DNA of 64,000 bases from Nocardioides baculatus (GCF_016735675.1 NZ_JAERSG010000007.1:123906-187905), one strand, 5' to 3'; positions 33,051 to 41,633 are shown, numbered from the stretch's first letter. Notes: generated by a model from the letters alone, not told the origin. Made by a program: numbers and translations.

Positions 33051-35219
33051 GTGACCGTCGGCGCTCGATCTCCCGAGGCGCCAGCAGCCGGCGAGGCCGC
33101 CACGGCGCGTGACTCGCACGACCGGACCTTCCGCTCGGACATCCAGGTCCTGCGCGCCGTCGCCGTGCTCCTCGTGGTGGCCTCGCACGTCCTCGGGGTG
33201 CCGGAGGGCGGGTTCGTCGGCGTCGACGTGTTCTTCGTGATCTCCGGCTTCCTGATCACGCGCATGCTCCTGGACTCGGCGGGTCGGCCGTGGCGCGAGG
33301 TGGTCTCCCACTTCTACGCGCGCCGGGCGCGACGGATCCTGCCCGCGGCGCTCACCACCCTGGCCGTCACGTCCGTGGCGTCCTGGCTGCTCCTCAGCAG
33401 GGGCCGCGCCGACAGCATCGCCACCGACGCGGTCTGGGCGGCCCTCTTCGGCGCCAACTGGCACTTCGCCGACATCGGCACCGACTACTTCACGTCCACG
33501 GCCCCGCCGTCGCCGCTCCAGCACTACTGGTCGCTGGCCGTCGAGGAGCAGTTCTACGTGGTCTGGCCGCTCCTGCTGGCCGTCGCGTTCGCGGCACTGC
33601 GCGCCCGCGGACGTCGTACGGCGACCGGGGTGGCGCTGGCGCTCGCCGGCACCATCGCGGCCACGAGCTTCGTCTGGGCCTGCTGGCAGAGCGCCGATGC
33701 GCCGACCGTCGCCTACTTCTCCACCTTCACCCGGGCCTGGGAGATCGCCCTCGGAGCGGTCGTCGCGTGCTCGGCAACGGCGTGCGGACGGCTCCCGCAC
33801 CGGCTCCGCGACGGCCTCGTCCTCGGCAGCCTCGCTGCGATCGCCCTCGCCGCCTTCGTGATCACGGAGCAGACGACCTTCCCCGGGCCGGGTGCCGCGC
33901 TGCCCGTGCTGGCCGCGGCGGTCTTCCTCGCCGCCGGCACCGGCGTACGACGTCCGCTCGACACCCATCGCCTGCTGGCCCGCCGCTCCGTGCTGCACCT
34001 CGGCGTGCTGTCGTACTCGATCTACCTCTGGCACTGGCCGGTCCTGATCCTCGCCAGGGAGACGCTCGCGGTCGAGCCCTGGGTGCGCAACGTGGTCGTG
34101 CTGGGGCTGACGCTGGTGCTGGCGGAGGTGACCTACCGCCTCGTCGAGCGTCCGTTCCTCGCAGCCGGCAGCCGGACCCGCGTCCCCCGCTGGAGGTGGG
34201 GCGCCGTCGCTGTCGCGGCCGCGGTCGTGGCCGCGGCGGCCGTGCCGGGCCCGGGGGCCGGTCCGGACGAGCTGTCGGAGCAGGACCTGCCGGTGCTGGC
34301 GGCGCCAGCGGGCTCGACGGACACGGCCGGCGCCATGATCGGCGTCCTCCAGAACCAGCTGGCCGAGGCGCTCGCGACACCGGACTTCCCCGACCTCGTC
34401 CCGTCGATCCGCGAGCCGCTCGCCGGCGTGCCCGAGGAGATGACCGACTTCGACGCGAAGTGCCTGAACCCGCCCGACCCCACCGACGCGTCCGCGTGCA
34501 CCTTCGAGGCGCTGAACCCCAACGGGCGCACCGTCGTCCTGATCGGCGACTCGATCGCCACGTCGTGGCTGCCGGGCATCCGCGCGGCGCTGGGCCCGGA
34601 GGGCTTCGCGGTGCACGCCGTGACGTTCTCCAGCTGCCCGCCGGCCCTGGTCGACTTCGCCCTCGACCCCCAGCCCTGGCAGGAGGAGTGCGCGGAGGGT
34701 CGTGCCGCCGCCCTCGACCAGCTCGAGGAGCTCCAGCCCGACCTCGTGATCGGCTCGGTGCACCAGGACGCCTTCGGCGGCGTCCGCGTCGAGCCGGGGC
34801 AGCCGGACATCCACAGCACCTACGTGCGAGGCCTCCTCGAGGTCGGCGAGCGCGTCCGGGCGGCGGGAGCACGCTTCGTCCTGCTGGGGCCGCCGCCGCA
34901 CGCGCCCAACCCGCTCGGCTGCGGCGGCCCGCTCCAGCACCCGGTCGACTGCGAGTCGAGCACGCTCGGCAACTTCGACGCGACGACGTACGTCTTCTCC
35001 GACGCCGCGCAGCAGGGTGGCTTCGGCTTCGTCAACACCGCGCCCTGGTTCTGCGTCGACACCCGCTGCCCGGCCTTCGCGGGCGGGCGGCTGATCCGCT
35101 TCGACGACGCCCACCTCACCCGCCAGTTCTCGACCTACCTCGCGCCGCTCCTGCGCGAGGTGCTCAACCTCGAGCTGATCGCAGCCGGCGAGAGCGAGCA
35201 GGCCACGGCCGGTGGATGA
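33051..35219 (+). CDS. Membrane O-acyltransferase with C-terminal SGNH domain (OafA type)
   Basis: 722 residues. The N-terminal acyltransferase-3 domain has about ten membrane helices and begins FRSDIQVLRAVAVLLVVASH, with VFFVISGFLI and HYWSLAVEEQFYVVWPLLL. After a helix near 380-400 the external SGNH hydrolase domain carries GDS (Gly499-Asp500-Ser501) and a C-terminal D685xxH688. Such proteins transfer acyl groups to cell-surface polysaccharide, peptidoglycan or antibiotics. GTG start six bases after TACGAT (33039-33044), consistent with leaderless expression. It overlaps nothing on the 5' side and is followed directly by a HIT-family gene. Confidence 0.93.
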   Translation: MTVGARSPEAPAAGEAATARDSHDRTFRSDIQVLRAVAVLLVVASHVLGVPEGGFVGVDVFFVISGFLITRMLLDSAGRPWREVVSHFYARRARRILPAALTTLAVTSVASWLLLSRGRADSIATDAVWAALFGANWHFADIGTDYFTSTAPPSPLQHYWSLAVEEQFYVVWPLLLAVAFAALRARGRRTATGVALALAGTIAATSFVWACWQSADAPTVAYFSTFTRAWEIALGAVVACSATACGRLPHRLRDGLVLGSLAAIALAAFVITEQTTFPGPGAALPVLAAAVFLAAGTGVRRPLDTHRLLARRSVLHLGVLSYSIYLWHWPVLILARETLAVEPWVRNVVVLGLTLVLAEVTYRLVERPFLAAGSRTRVPRWRWGAVAVAAAVVAAAAVPGPGAGPDELSEQDLPVLAAPAGSTDTAGAMIGVLQNQLAEALATPDFPDLVPSIREPLAGVPEEMTDFDAKCLNPPDPTDASACTFEALNPNGRTVVLIGDSIATSWLPGIRAALGPEGFAVHAVTFSSCPPALVDFALDPQPWQEECAEGRAAALDQLEELQPDLVIGSVHQDAFGGVRVEPGQPDIHSTYVRGLLEVGERVRAAGARFVLLGPPPHAPNPLGCGGPLQHPVDCESSTLGNFDATTYVFSDAAQQGGFGFVNTAPWFCVDTRCPAFAGGRLIRFDDAHLTRQFSTYLAPLLREVLNLELIAAGESEQATAGG

Positions 35220-35232
35220 GAGGCTGCCGGAC

Positions 35233-35643
35233 GTGAGCTCCTGCATCTTCTGCCAGATCATCGCCGGCGACCTGCCCGCGGAGACGGTGCTCGAGACCGA
35301 CGACCTGGTGGCGTTCCTCGACACCCGACCGGTGTTCAAGGGTCACGTGCTGCTGGTGCCGCGCGAGCACGTCGACACCCTGCCCGACCTGCCGGCCGCG
35401 TTGCGCGACCCGTTCCTCGCCGCGGCACAGCAGATCGCCGTCGCGGTCAAGGACGCGCTCGGCGCGCAGGGGTCGTTCGTGGCGATCAACAACACCGTCA
35501 GCCAGTCGGTGCCGCACCTGCACCTGCACGTGGTGCCGCGCACCAAGGGCGACGGGCTGCGCGGGTTCTTCTGGCCACGGACGAAGTACGCCGACGGCGA
35601 GGCGGCGTCGTACGCCGAGCAGCTCCGCGTGGCGCTGGCCTGA
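35233..35643 (+). CDS. HIT-family nucleotide hydrolase
   Basis: 136 residues. CxxC near the N-terminus (CIFCQIIAGDLP) and the histidine triad HLHLHVVP define a HIT protein of the Hint/HinT branch; these hydrolyse AMP-conjugates or similar nucleotides. GTG 35233 is chosen because AGAGG lies 9 bases upstream and homology begins at SSCIFCQI; an in-frame GTG at 35212 would overlap the acyltransferase stop and is an alternative. It is probably co-transcribed with the acyltransferase gene, without an obvious functional link. Confidence 0.92.
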   Translation: MSSCIFCQIIAGDLPAETVLETDDLVAFLDTRPVFKGHVLLVPREHVDTLPDLPAALRDPFLAAAQQIAVAVKDALGAQGSFVAINNTVSQSVPHLHLHVVPRTKGDGLRGFFWPRTKYADGEAASYAEQLRVALA

Positions 35644-35661
35644 CGGACCAGGCCCGGCTGC

Positions 35662-36732
35662 TCAGGCCTGACGGCTGCCGATCGCGGTGCGCTCGGTCTG
35701 GTCGACGGCGTCGAGGGCGGCCCGGAAGGTCCAGGGCTCGTCGCGTCGCCGCAGGGGATTGCCGGTCGCGCGGGCCCCGATGACGAAGGCCGCGGCGCCG
35801 ACCCCGATCCCCGCCAGGACGTCGACGAAGAAGTGCCAGCCGAGGTAGATCGTGGCCACCATCGTCAGCGCGAGGAAGGTCCAGGCCGCGGCCCGGATGA
35901 GCATCGGCAGGCGCATCGCCTCGACCACCAGGCAGATGGTCAGCATCACGGCGACGTGCAGGGAGGCGAAGGCAGCGATCGTCTGCACCGTGTGGGTGTC
36001 CCACGGCCCGCCGAGCACCTCGATCCGGTCGGAGAGCAGCACGTCGCGCACGTCGGTGTTGGGCGTGTGCGGCAGCGACGCGAACCACTGCGGGGAGGAG
36101 TACGTCGGTCCGAGCGAGGGCACCGCGTAGTAGAGCGCGGCACCGAGCAGCCAGTCGACCGAGACCGCGGTGACGTACCACGCGCCGTAGGTCGACCGGC
36201 GGGTCCACACCAGAGCGACCGCCAGGCTGGCCGGCACCAGGCCGATCCAGATCAGGTAGACGGCCGCCATCAGCCAGTTGGCCCAGGTCGTGCCGAGGAC
36301 GTCGTGGAGGACCACCGCCGGGTCGTGGCCGAGCCAGACCAGCCGGTCGAGGCGCGCGAGCTCGGGGTCGGCGATCCGGTCGGTGACGAACGGGACGTAG
36401 CTCTTGAGGTTGCGGAAGGCGACGTAGGCGACGTACCACGTCACCAGGCCGCTCAGCGTGAACCTGATCTGGTCGCGGTTCCACCGCTCCACGAACACCG
36501 CGCGCAGCGACGGCCGGCCGGCGGCCCCGTTGCGACGGGCCAGCAGCAGCCACCGGGTGAGGACGTCGAGCGCCACCGCCGACGCCACGATGACCGGCAG
36601 CCGGAACCAGGTCGGCAGGGAGGCGCCGTCGGGGTCGCGCAGGGGCAGGTGGAACGTCCACGCCACCAGCGCGGCTGCCATCGCCATGGCTGCCGCCACG
36701 ACGGCGGCTGCCCGGAACTCCCCCCGACCCAT
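35662..36732 (-). CDS. PAP2-superfamily membrane protein (AUR1/inositol phosphotransferase-like)
   Basis: 356 residues with about seven membrane helices. PAP2-type motifs are PSLGPTYSSPQ, AAFASLHVAVMLT and TIYLGWHFFVDVLAGIG, supplying the paired histidines and aspartate of the phosphotransfer site. The layout resembles AUR1-like inositol-phosphorylceramide synthases used in actinobacterial phosphoinositide or mannoside lipid metabolism, but a plain lipid phosphatase is equally possible. The ATG lies six bases after TACGGT on the minus strand, so it is probably leaderless; much longer in-frame starts run into the neighbouring gene and are rejected. Confidence 0.85.
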   Translation of the reverse strand: MGRGEFRAAAVVAAAMAMAAALVAWTFHLPLRDPDGASLPTWFRLPVIVASAVALDVLTRWLLLARRNGAAGRPSLRAVFVERWNRDQIRFTLSGLVTWYVAYVAFRNLKSYVPFVTDRIADPELARLDRLVWLGHDPAVVLHDVLGTTWANWLMAAVYLIWIGLVPASLAVALVWTRRSTYGAWYVTAVSVDWLLGAALYYAVPSLGPTYSSPQWFASLPHTPNTDVRDVLLSDRIEVLGGPWDTHTVQTIAAFASLHVAVMLTICLVVEAMRLPMLIRAAAWTFLALTMVATIYLGWHFFVDVLAGIGVGAAAFVIGARATGNPLRRRDEPWTFRAALDAVDQTERTAIGSRQA

Positions 36733-36803
36733 GGGCCCACCGTAGCGACGGTGGGGCCGAGGGGCATCTTCCTGCACCCGACCTCCACCACTGGTCTGGT
36801 CGC

Positions 36804-36831
36804 GCAACCGATCGGCCCCGTGGTGCGTCTT
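36804..36831 (+). promoter_or_regulatory. ECF-type promoter before a secreted propeller gene
   Basis: GCAACC (36804-36809), 16 bases, then CGTCTT (36826-36831), 22 bases before the ATG of the next gene. This is the same spacing and nearly the same hexamers as the element before the ECF sigma gene at 12.8 kb and the one at 42.8 kb. Confidence 0.5.
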
Positions 36832-36853
36832 GACAGGAGACAGAGGGGGACAC

Positions 36854-38053
36854 ATGCGACACGCACACATCTCGGGGCTCGTCCCGGCGGCCACTGCGGC
36901 CGCGACGGCAGCGCTGCTCGGGCTCACGATCCTCGCCGCACCGGCAGGAGCCCAGCTCCCGGACCGCGACCTGCGCGCCACACCGACCATCCCGCTGACG
37001 GGCACCGTCACAGTGGAGCAGCTCGGCCAGGACTCGGTCCTGGCGACCGTCGCGACCTACCGCTCCGGTGCGCCCGAGGCGCCGCTCGACGCGCAGGCGC
37101 TGGAGGTGATCACGCCCGGCGGCGCGCGCCACATGGTCTGGTCCACGGTGGTCCGGGCGACCCGACGGGGCGAGCGCACGGGCTACTTCCGCCTCAACGA
37201 CTGGCGCCCGGAGCTCCACACCGCGCTGCTCCGGTTCACGCACGCCCGCAGCGGCGACACGCTGGTGTCGTACGACGTCGTGACCGGCGAGCAGCGGGAG
37301 GTCCCGGCCCCGCTGCGGGCGGCCACCGTCGCGCTGAGCCCCGACGGCTCGGGTGTCCTCTTCACCACCTACCCCCGACCGCGCAGCAGCGGCCGGGTCG
37401 GCATCCTCGGCTGGGACGGCGCCACGACGTGGCTGCCGGCCCGCGGCACCGGTGAGGCCATCACCTCCACGGACGGGCGCACCCTCGTGACCGTCGACCG
37501 GGAGCGCTGGTGGGTCACCGACCTGCTCGCCCGCACCAGCACGTCCGTCGCCACCCGGGGCTACTGCGCCCCGCGACGCTGGGTCGACGCCGACTCGGTG
37601 GTGGCCTCGTGCAGCAAGGGACGGGGCAGCCAGCTGCGCCGGGTCGACCTGGCCGGCACCTCCGGGCCGCTGGGCGTCCGCCACACGATGCGTCCCGCGC
37701 GCACCGGCCCGCCGATCATGAGCGACGACGACGTACGCACCGTGCAGGGGCGCGCCTACTACGAGTCCTACGGCGGGTGCGGGGGAGCGGTGCTCACCCG
37801 GCGGACCGCCGCGGGCGCGGTCAGGATCGTCCGGGTGCCCGGCGACCGGGGCGCGCTGTCGCTGGTCGGCTCGCGTGGCGACGACCTCCTCATCGCGCAC
37901 ATCGACGACGACTGCGGCTCGCCTGGCGCTCGGAGCGTCCTCAGCCTGTTCGACCCGGTCAGCAGGGACGAGACCCACCTGACGGTGCTCCGACGCACCC
38001 AGTCGTGGGACGAGGTCGTCGCGGCCGCCGAGGTCCGGGCGTGGATCTGGTGA
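36854..38053 (+). CDS. Secreted beta-propeller-like protein, likely ECF-sigma target
   Basis: 399 residues. A signal peptide (about 1-32, ending GAQ) is followed by repeated blades of the TolB/WD40 type, seen in ATVALSPDGSGVLFTTYPRP, TSTDGRTLVTVDRERWWVTD and VDADSVVASCSKGRGSQLRR. Five cysteines in the C-terminal half could form disulphides. No catalytic site was seen. The ATG at 36854 has GAGGGGGA 6 bases upstream and is preferred over an upstream GTG. An ECF-type promoter sits just before it, so envelope stress or a similar signal may drive expression. Function unknown. Confidence 0.75.
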   Translation: MRHAHISGLVPAATAAATAALLGLTILAAPAGAQLPDRDLRATPTIPLTGTVTVEQLGQDSVLATVATYRSGAPEAPLDAQALEVITPGGARHMVWSTVVRATRRGERTGYFRLNDWRPELHTALLRFTHARSGDTLVSYDVVTGEQREVPAPLRAATVALSPDGSGVLFTTYPRPRSSGRVGILGWDGATTWLPARGTGEAITSTDGRTLVTVDRERWWVTDLLARTSTSVATRGYCAPRRWVDADSVVASCSKGRGSQLRRVDLAGTSGPLGVRHTMRPARTGPPIMSDDDVRTVQGRAYYESYGGCGGAVLTRRTAAGAVRIVRVPGDRGALSLVGSRGDDLLIAHIDDDCGSPGARSVLSLFDPVSRDETHLTVLRRTQSWDEVVAAAEVRAWIW

Positions 38054-38123
38054 GGTTCGGCCCCTGAGGTCCCGACGGCTAGGGTCAGCCGCGGCACACC
38101 CCCCGAGCTGAGGAGTCATCGAG

Positions 38124-38891
38124 ATGGGTCGTTTCGACCGCCGCGTCGCCGTCATCACCGGAGCAGCCCGAGGCATCGGCTTCGGCATCGCCCGGCGCTT
38201 CGCCAGTGAGGGCGCCTCGATCGCGATCCTCGACCTCGACGAGTCGGCTGCCCAGGAGGCCGCCGGCCGGCTCGAGCTCACCGACGGGGCGCGCGCGATC
38301 GGCGTCGGCTGCGACGTCGTCGACTCGGCCGCCGCCGGAGCCGCCGTGCAGCGCGTGGTCGACGAGCTCGGCGGGATCCACATCCTCGTCAACAACGCCG
38401 GCGTGACCCGCGACAACCTGCTCTTCAAGATGACCGAGGACGACTGGGACGTCGTCATGGGCGTCCACCTCAAGGGCGTCTTCAACATGACCAAGGCCGC
38501 GCAGGTGCACTTCGTGGAGCAGAAGTACGGCAAGATCCTCAACCTCTCCAGCGTCTCCGCCCTCGGCAACCGCGGCCAGGCCAACTACTCCGCCGCGAAG
38601 ATGGGCATCCAGGGCCTCACCCGCACGCTCGGCATCGAGCTCGGTCCCTTCGGCATCACCGCCAACGCCATCGCCCCGGGCTTCATCGCGACCGAGATGA
38701 CCGACGCCACCGCCCGCCGGCTCAAGATGGAGCCCGAGGAGCTGCAGCGGCTCAACGCCGAGGCCACGCCCGTCCGACGTGTCGGCCAGCCCGAGGACAT
38801 CGCCGCGGCGGCTGCCTTCCTGTGCAGCGACGATGCGTCCTTCGTCACAGGCCAGACCCTCTACGTCGACGGTGGTCGCAAGCTCGGGTGA
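38124..38891 (+). CDS. fabG: 3-oxoacyl-[ACP] reductase FabG / SDR oxidoreductase
   Basis: 255 residues, classical short-chain dehydrogenase. NAD(P)-binding TGAARGIGFG, NNAG at the end of beta-4, the catalytic Ser in LSSVSALGN and YSAAKMG (Tyr-x-x-x-Lys) are all present, with the C-terminal FVTGQTLYVDGG typical of FabG. It reduces 3-oxoacyl-ACP to 3-hydroxyacyl-ACP in fatty-acid synthesis; a role in polyhydroxyalkanoate or another SDR substrate cannot be excluded because the gene stands alone. GAGGAG precedes the ATG. TAGGGT at 38080-38085 is a likely -10. A hairpin follows the stop. Confidence 0.88.
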   Translation: MGRFDRRVAVITGAARGIGFGIARRFASEGASIAILDLDESAAQEAAGRLELTDGARAIGVGCDVVDSAAAGAAVQRVVDELGGIHILVNNAGVTRDNLLFKMTEDDWDVVMGVHLKGVFNMTKAAQVHFVEQKYGKILNLSSVSALGNRGQANYSAAKMGIQGLTRTLGIELGPFGITANAIAPGFIATEMTDATARRLKMEPEELQRLNAEATPVRRVGQPEDIAAAAAFLCSDDASFVTGQTLYVDGGRKLG

Positions 38892-38896
38892 GCGTG

Positions 38897-38919
38897 AAGT
38901 CGAGTGATGCACTCGACTT
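38897..38919. terminator. Perfect 10-bp hairpin after fabG
   Basis: AAGTCGAGTG (38897-38906) and CACTCGACTT (38910-38919) pair perfectly around a 3-base loop, 5 bases past the stop. It is a likely terminator separating fabG from the riboswitch region. The next 110 bases up to the riboswitch hold no gene that I can see. Confidence 0.65.
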
Positions 38920-39029
38920 AATGTGAGGGATTCCACAGGAGCCGGTCCACGGGGGCGCTGGCCACGGTTTGCGCGCCCCGAGGACGTCTGTCACGTTGGT
39001 CCGCGGTCGTTCACGACCGCACCGTCCCG

Positions 39030-39227
39030 GACAACGCCGAGTCCTGCCCGGCCGGGACGACCCCCGAGATCTTCGAGGGCAGGAGTGGGGGACCCACAGG
39101 TTCCACTGCCGATCACCATCCGCGTGTCGGCTCGGGGTCAAGTCGTACGTGTCCTCATCGGGGAGGACCTGCGGCCGGGCACTTTCCAGCCCGCACCCGA
39201 CAGCTCACCTCACAGGCGTGGGAAAGG
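39030..39227 (+). ncRNA. Cyclic di-AMP riboswitch (ydaO/yuaA type)
   Basis: Conserved blocks of the actinobacterial ydaO class are present in order: CGCCGAGTCCTGCCC (39035-39049), GGGCAGGAG (39077-39085, pairing with CCTGCCC), GGGGGACCCA (39087-39096), and the 3' block CCCGACAGCTCACCT then CACAGGCGTGGGAAAGGA (39197-39227). The last block runs into the ribosome site of the NlpC/P60 gene, whose homologues are classic targets of this riboswitch. Binding of c-di-AMP should lower expression of the wall hydrolase. A separate 7-bp hairpin (39003-39020) lies just upstream. Confidence 0.85.
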
Positions 39228-39235
39228 AATCATCC

Positions 39236-39757
39236 ATGCCTGCGACTCGTACGGCGCGAGCCTCCGCGCTCGCCCTGGCCGGGCTGGGGCTCGCCGCCTC
39301 CACCCTGACCGCCCTCCCCGCAACCGCCGCCGAGCAGACCGACGTGCGGACCGACGTGCGGACCCGCACGGTCGCCCAGCGCGTCAGCGCGCGGGTCGTC
39401 AGCGCCAAGGACATCGCGATGCGCCAGCGCGGCGACGCGTACGCCTACGGCGCCGCCGGACCGGACCGCTTCGACTGCTCGGGCCTGGTGTTCTACAGCT
39501 TCCGCCGTGCCGGGTTCTCCGTGCCGCGTACGTCGGGGGCCCAGGCGGGCTTCACCCGCCGGATCGCGAAGAAGGACATGCGTGCCGGTGACCTGATGTT
39601 CTTCTACGGCAGCGGTGGCGTCTACCACGCCGCGATCTTCCTGAAGTGGTCGCACGGCCACGCCGTGATGGTCCACTCGCCGGGCTCGGGCCAGCGGGTC
39701 CGGGTGGCCGTCCCGTGGACGTCGAGCTGGTTCGGCGGGACGCTGCGCCGCCGGTGA
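39236..39757 (+). CDS. Secreted NlpC/P60 cell-wall peptidase
   Basis: 173 residues: signal peptide (MPATRTARASALALAGLGLA, ending ATAAE), a short linker, then an NlpC/P60 domain with the catalytic Cys in DRFDCSGLVFYSF, the His in YHAAIFLKWSHGH and a following polar residue. It cleaves peptidoglycan stem peptides, probably gamma-D-Glu-meso-DAP bonds. No SH3 or other wall-binding domain is fused. GGAAAGGA is the ribosome site, embedded in the 3' end of a c-di-AMP riboswitch, so turgor and wall signalling probably control it. Confidence 0.92.
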   Translation: MPATRTARASALALAGLGLAASTLTALPATAAEQTDVRTDVRTRTVAQRVSARVVSAKDIAMRQRGDAYAYGAAGPDRFDCSGLVFYSFRRAGFSVPRTSGAQAGFTRRIAKKDMRAGDLMFFYGSGGVYHAAIFLKWSHGHAVMVHSPGSGQRVRVAVPWTSSWFGGTLRRR

Positions 39758-39794
39758 CAGGCCGTTCTTGGTAGGCAGGTCCTGCTGACCTACT

Positions 39795-39837
39795 GTGTGG
39801 CGCGCCTTCCCGGAAGCGGGAGGGCGCGCCTCCACAC
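39795..39837. promoter_or_regulatory. Long 18-bp hairpin between NlpC/P60 and DUF3048 genes
   Basis: Three stacked helices: GTGTGG/CCACAC, CGCGCC/GGCGCG and TTCCCG/CGGGAG (one wobble pair) close a GAAG loop, with CCT bulged on the 3' arm. It lies 38 bases after the nlpC-type stop. A terminator is most likely; because TACTGT immediately precedes it, it could also be the leader of the next transcript. Confidence 0.6.
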
Positions 39838-39888
39838 TTCAAGGCAGCCTGACCTTTCAAGCAGCCCCCGCTCGCAAGGAGTTCGCCC

Positions 39889-40896
39889 GTGCGTCACCGT
39901 TTCACCACCTCCGTCGCCGCGGTCGTCGCGGCCTCCCTCCTGCTGGCCGGTTGCAGCGGCGGGGACGACGAGGAGCCCGCGAGCGCGTCCGCACCGTCGG
40001 AGCCGACGTCGTCGGCGACCAGCGAGCCGCCGGAGCCGATGTACTGGCCGCTGACCGGCCTCGAGCGCACCGGGGACGCGCCCAGGCACCCCGTGATCGT
40101 GACCAAGGTGGACAACACCTCGTCCAGCGCCCCGCAGGTCGGCCTCGGCTCGGCCGACATGGTCGTGGAGGAGCTCGTCGAGGGTGGTTACACGCGCCTT
40201 GCGGCGTTCTACTACTCGAAGGTGCCCGCCGACATCGGGCCCGTCCGGTCGATGCGCGCCAGCGACATCAGCATCGTCCCCGAGGGTGCGACCGTGGTGA
40301 CCAGCGGTGCGGCCCCGATCACCATCAAGCGGATCAACGGCGCCGGCATCCCGTGGATCACCGAGGGCGCCGCCGGCGTCTACCGCGACAACTCGCGCTC
40401 GGCGCCGTACAACCTGTTCGCCAAGCTGCACGACATCTCGAAGCGGCTCAAGGCCAAGGAGGAGCCGCCGGCCTACCTCCCGTGGGGCACCGAGGCCGAC
40501 CTGCCGAAGGGCGGCAAGGCGAGCACGCTGACCGCCGACTTCGGCGGGCACTCGACGACCTGGGCGTTCCAGAAGGGCGGCTACGTCAACACCGACTCCT
40601 ACGCCGCGCAGGGCGACCAGTTCCCGGCCGACTCCGTGCTCGTGCTGCGGGTCAAGGTCGGCGACGCCGGCTACAAGGACCCCGCCGGCTACCCGGTGCC
40701 GGAGACGAAGTTCGCGGGCAAGGGCGCGGCGATGCTGTTCCACGGCGGCCGCCTCGTGCGCGGCACCTGGACCAAGGACGGCCTGACCGGCGCCATCGAG
40801 CTGTCGACGAAGGCCGGCGAGCTGACGGTCCCTGCGGGCCACGTGTGGGTCGAGCTCGTGCCGGCCGTCAACGGCAACGTCACGTTCGCGAAGTGA
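39889..40896 (+). CDS. DUF3048 (YerB-like) lipoprotein
   Basis: 335 residues. Lipobox LAGC after a signal peptide (about 1-20), a Ser/Glu/Pro-rich tether, then two DUF3048 lobes: WPLTGLERTGDAPRHPVIVT, YYSKVPADIGPVRSMRASDI and the C-terminal LVRGTWTKDGLTGAIEL. YerB-type proteins are surface lipoproteins of unknown function. AAGGAG precedes the GTG by 9 bases. The last 17 bases overlap the convergent TetR gene. Confidence 0.88.
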   Translation: MRHRFTTSVAAVVAASLLLAGCSGGDDEEPASASAPSEPTSSATSEPPEPMYWPLTGLERTGDAPRHPVIVTKVDNTSSSAPQVGLGSADMVVEELVEGGYTRLAAFYYSKVPADIGPVRSMRASDISIVPEGATVVTSGAAPITIKRINGAGIPWITEGAAGVYRDNSRSAPYNLFAKLHDISKRLKAKEEPPAYLPWGTEADLPKGGKASTLTADFGGHSTTWAFQKGGYVNTDSYAAQGDQFPADSVLVLRVKVGDAGYKDPAGYPVPETKFAGKGAAMLFHGGRLVRGTWTKDGLTGAIELSTKAGELTVPAGHVWVELVPAVNGNVTFAK

Positions 40897-41515
40897 CCCC
40901 GCTGGCCGCGCCGCTCTCCAGGAGCTGACGCAGCCCGTCCATGATGAAGCCGATGGCGGCGTCGACCCGGGCGGCCGCTGCCGCCGGGTCGTCGCTCACG
41001 GCGACGGACCCGCCGGCCGCCGACATCGCGCCGAAGAAGATGCGCGTGAAGGTGTCGAGCATCTGGTCGTCGAGGGCCCACTCGTCCCCGGCCAGCACGG
41101 AGCGCACGATCTCGTCGACGATGGCGTAGGTCGAGCGCTCCTCCTGCTCGCGGAACCGCTCGTGCCCCAGCACCGAGGGGCCGTCGGAGATGACGACCTG
41201 GCGGTAGCCCGGCTCCTGCACCGCCTCGAGGAAGGCGTGCAGCCCGGCGCGGGCCTTCTCCCACGGGTCGGAGCGGCCCTCGGTCGCCCGGCCGATGCTC
41301 GCCGTCGCGCGCGACTCGATCCGCTCGAAGGCGGCCTCGAAGATCGCCTGCTTGCCGCTGAAGTGGTGGTAGAGCGCGCCCTTGGTGACGTCGGCGCCCG
41401 CGACGATCGCGTCGAGCGACGTCGCCGCGTAGCCGTGCTCGGTGAACAGCTGCTCGGCCACGTCCACGAGCGCGCGCTTCGTGGAGTCCGAGTAGCGCTG
41501 CCGCCGGGTCCGCAT
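40880..41515 (-). CDS. TetR-family transcriptional regulator
   Basis: 211 residues. The N-terminal helix-turn-helix is ALVDVAEQLFTEHGYAATSL, AGADVTKGALYHHFSGKQAI (about 15-60), followed by an all-helical ligand domain. The ATG lies six bases after TAGGGT on the minus strand, suggesting leaderless expression. It diverges from a 178-residue hypothetical gene across 118 bases that contain a promoter with a 17-base inverted repeat over its start point, so it probably represses that gene. Ligand unknown. Confidence 0.9.
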   Translation of the reverse strand: MRTRRQRYSDSTKRALVDVAEQLFTEHGYAATSLDAIVAGADVTKGALYHHFSGKQAIFEAAFERIESRATASIGRATEGRSDPWEKARAGLHAFLEAVQEPGYRQVVISDGPSVLGHERFREQEERSTYAIVDEIVRSVLAGDEWALDDQMLDTFTRIFFGAMSAAGGSVAVSDDPAAAAARVDAAIGFIMDGLRQLLESGAASGVTSRT

Positions 41516-41564
41516 GGGGGCACCCTAGTTCTGATCCCCGTGACCCGACTCACCCGCAGAGGGT

Positions 41565-41616
41565 TTGAACGACGACTGCGCGGTGGCCATACTCAAAGTA
41601 CGTACCTTCGGTATGT
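41565..41616 (+). promoter_or_regulatory. Promoter with TetR-type operator
   Basis: TTGAAC (41565-41570), a 17-base spacer and CATACT (41588-41593) form a sigma-70-like promoter. ACGTACC-TTC-GGTATGT (41600-41616), an inverted repeat with one mismatch, covers the expected transcription start, where a bound TetR dimer would block RNA polymerase. Confidence 0.55.
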
Positions 41617-41633
41617 CACCTGAGGAGACCGCC

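Noticed and set aside
32958..35339. 793-residue minus-strand frame opposite the acyltransferase
   Set aside because: The plus strand has clear acyltransferase-3 and SGNH motifs; the minus frame is GC-driven.
35498..38584. 1028-residue minus-strand frame
   Set aside because: Covers the PAP2, propeller and fabG genes in the wrong frame or strand; low-complexity Arg/Ala/Pro composition.
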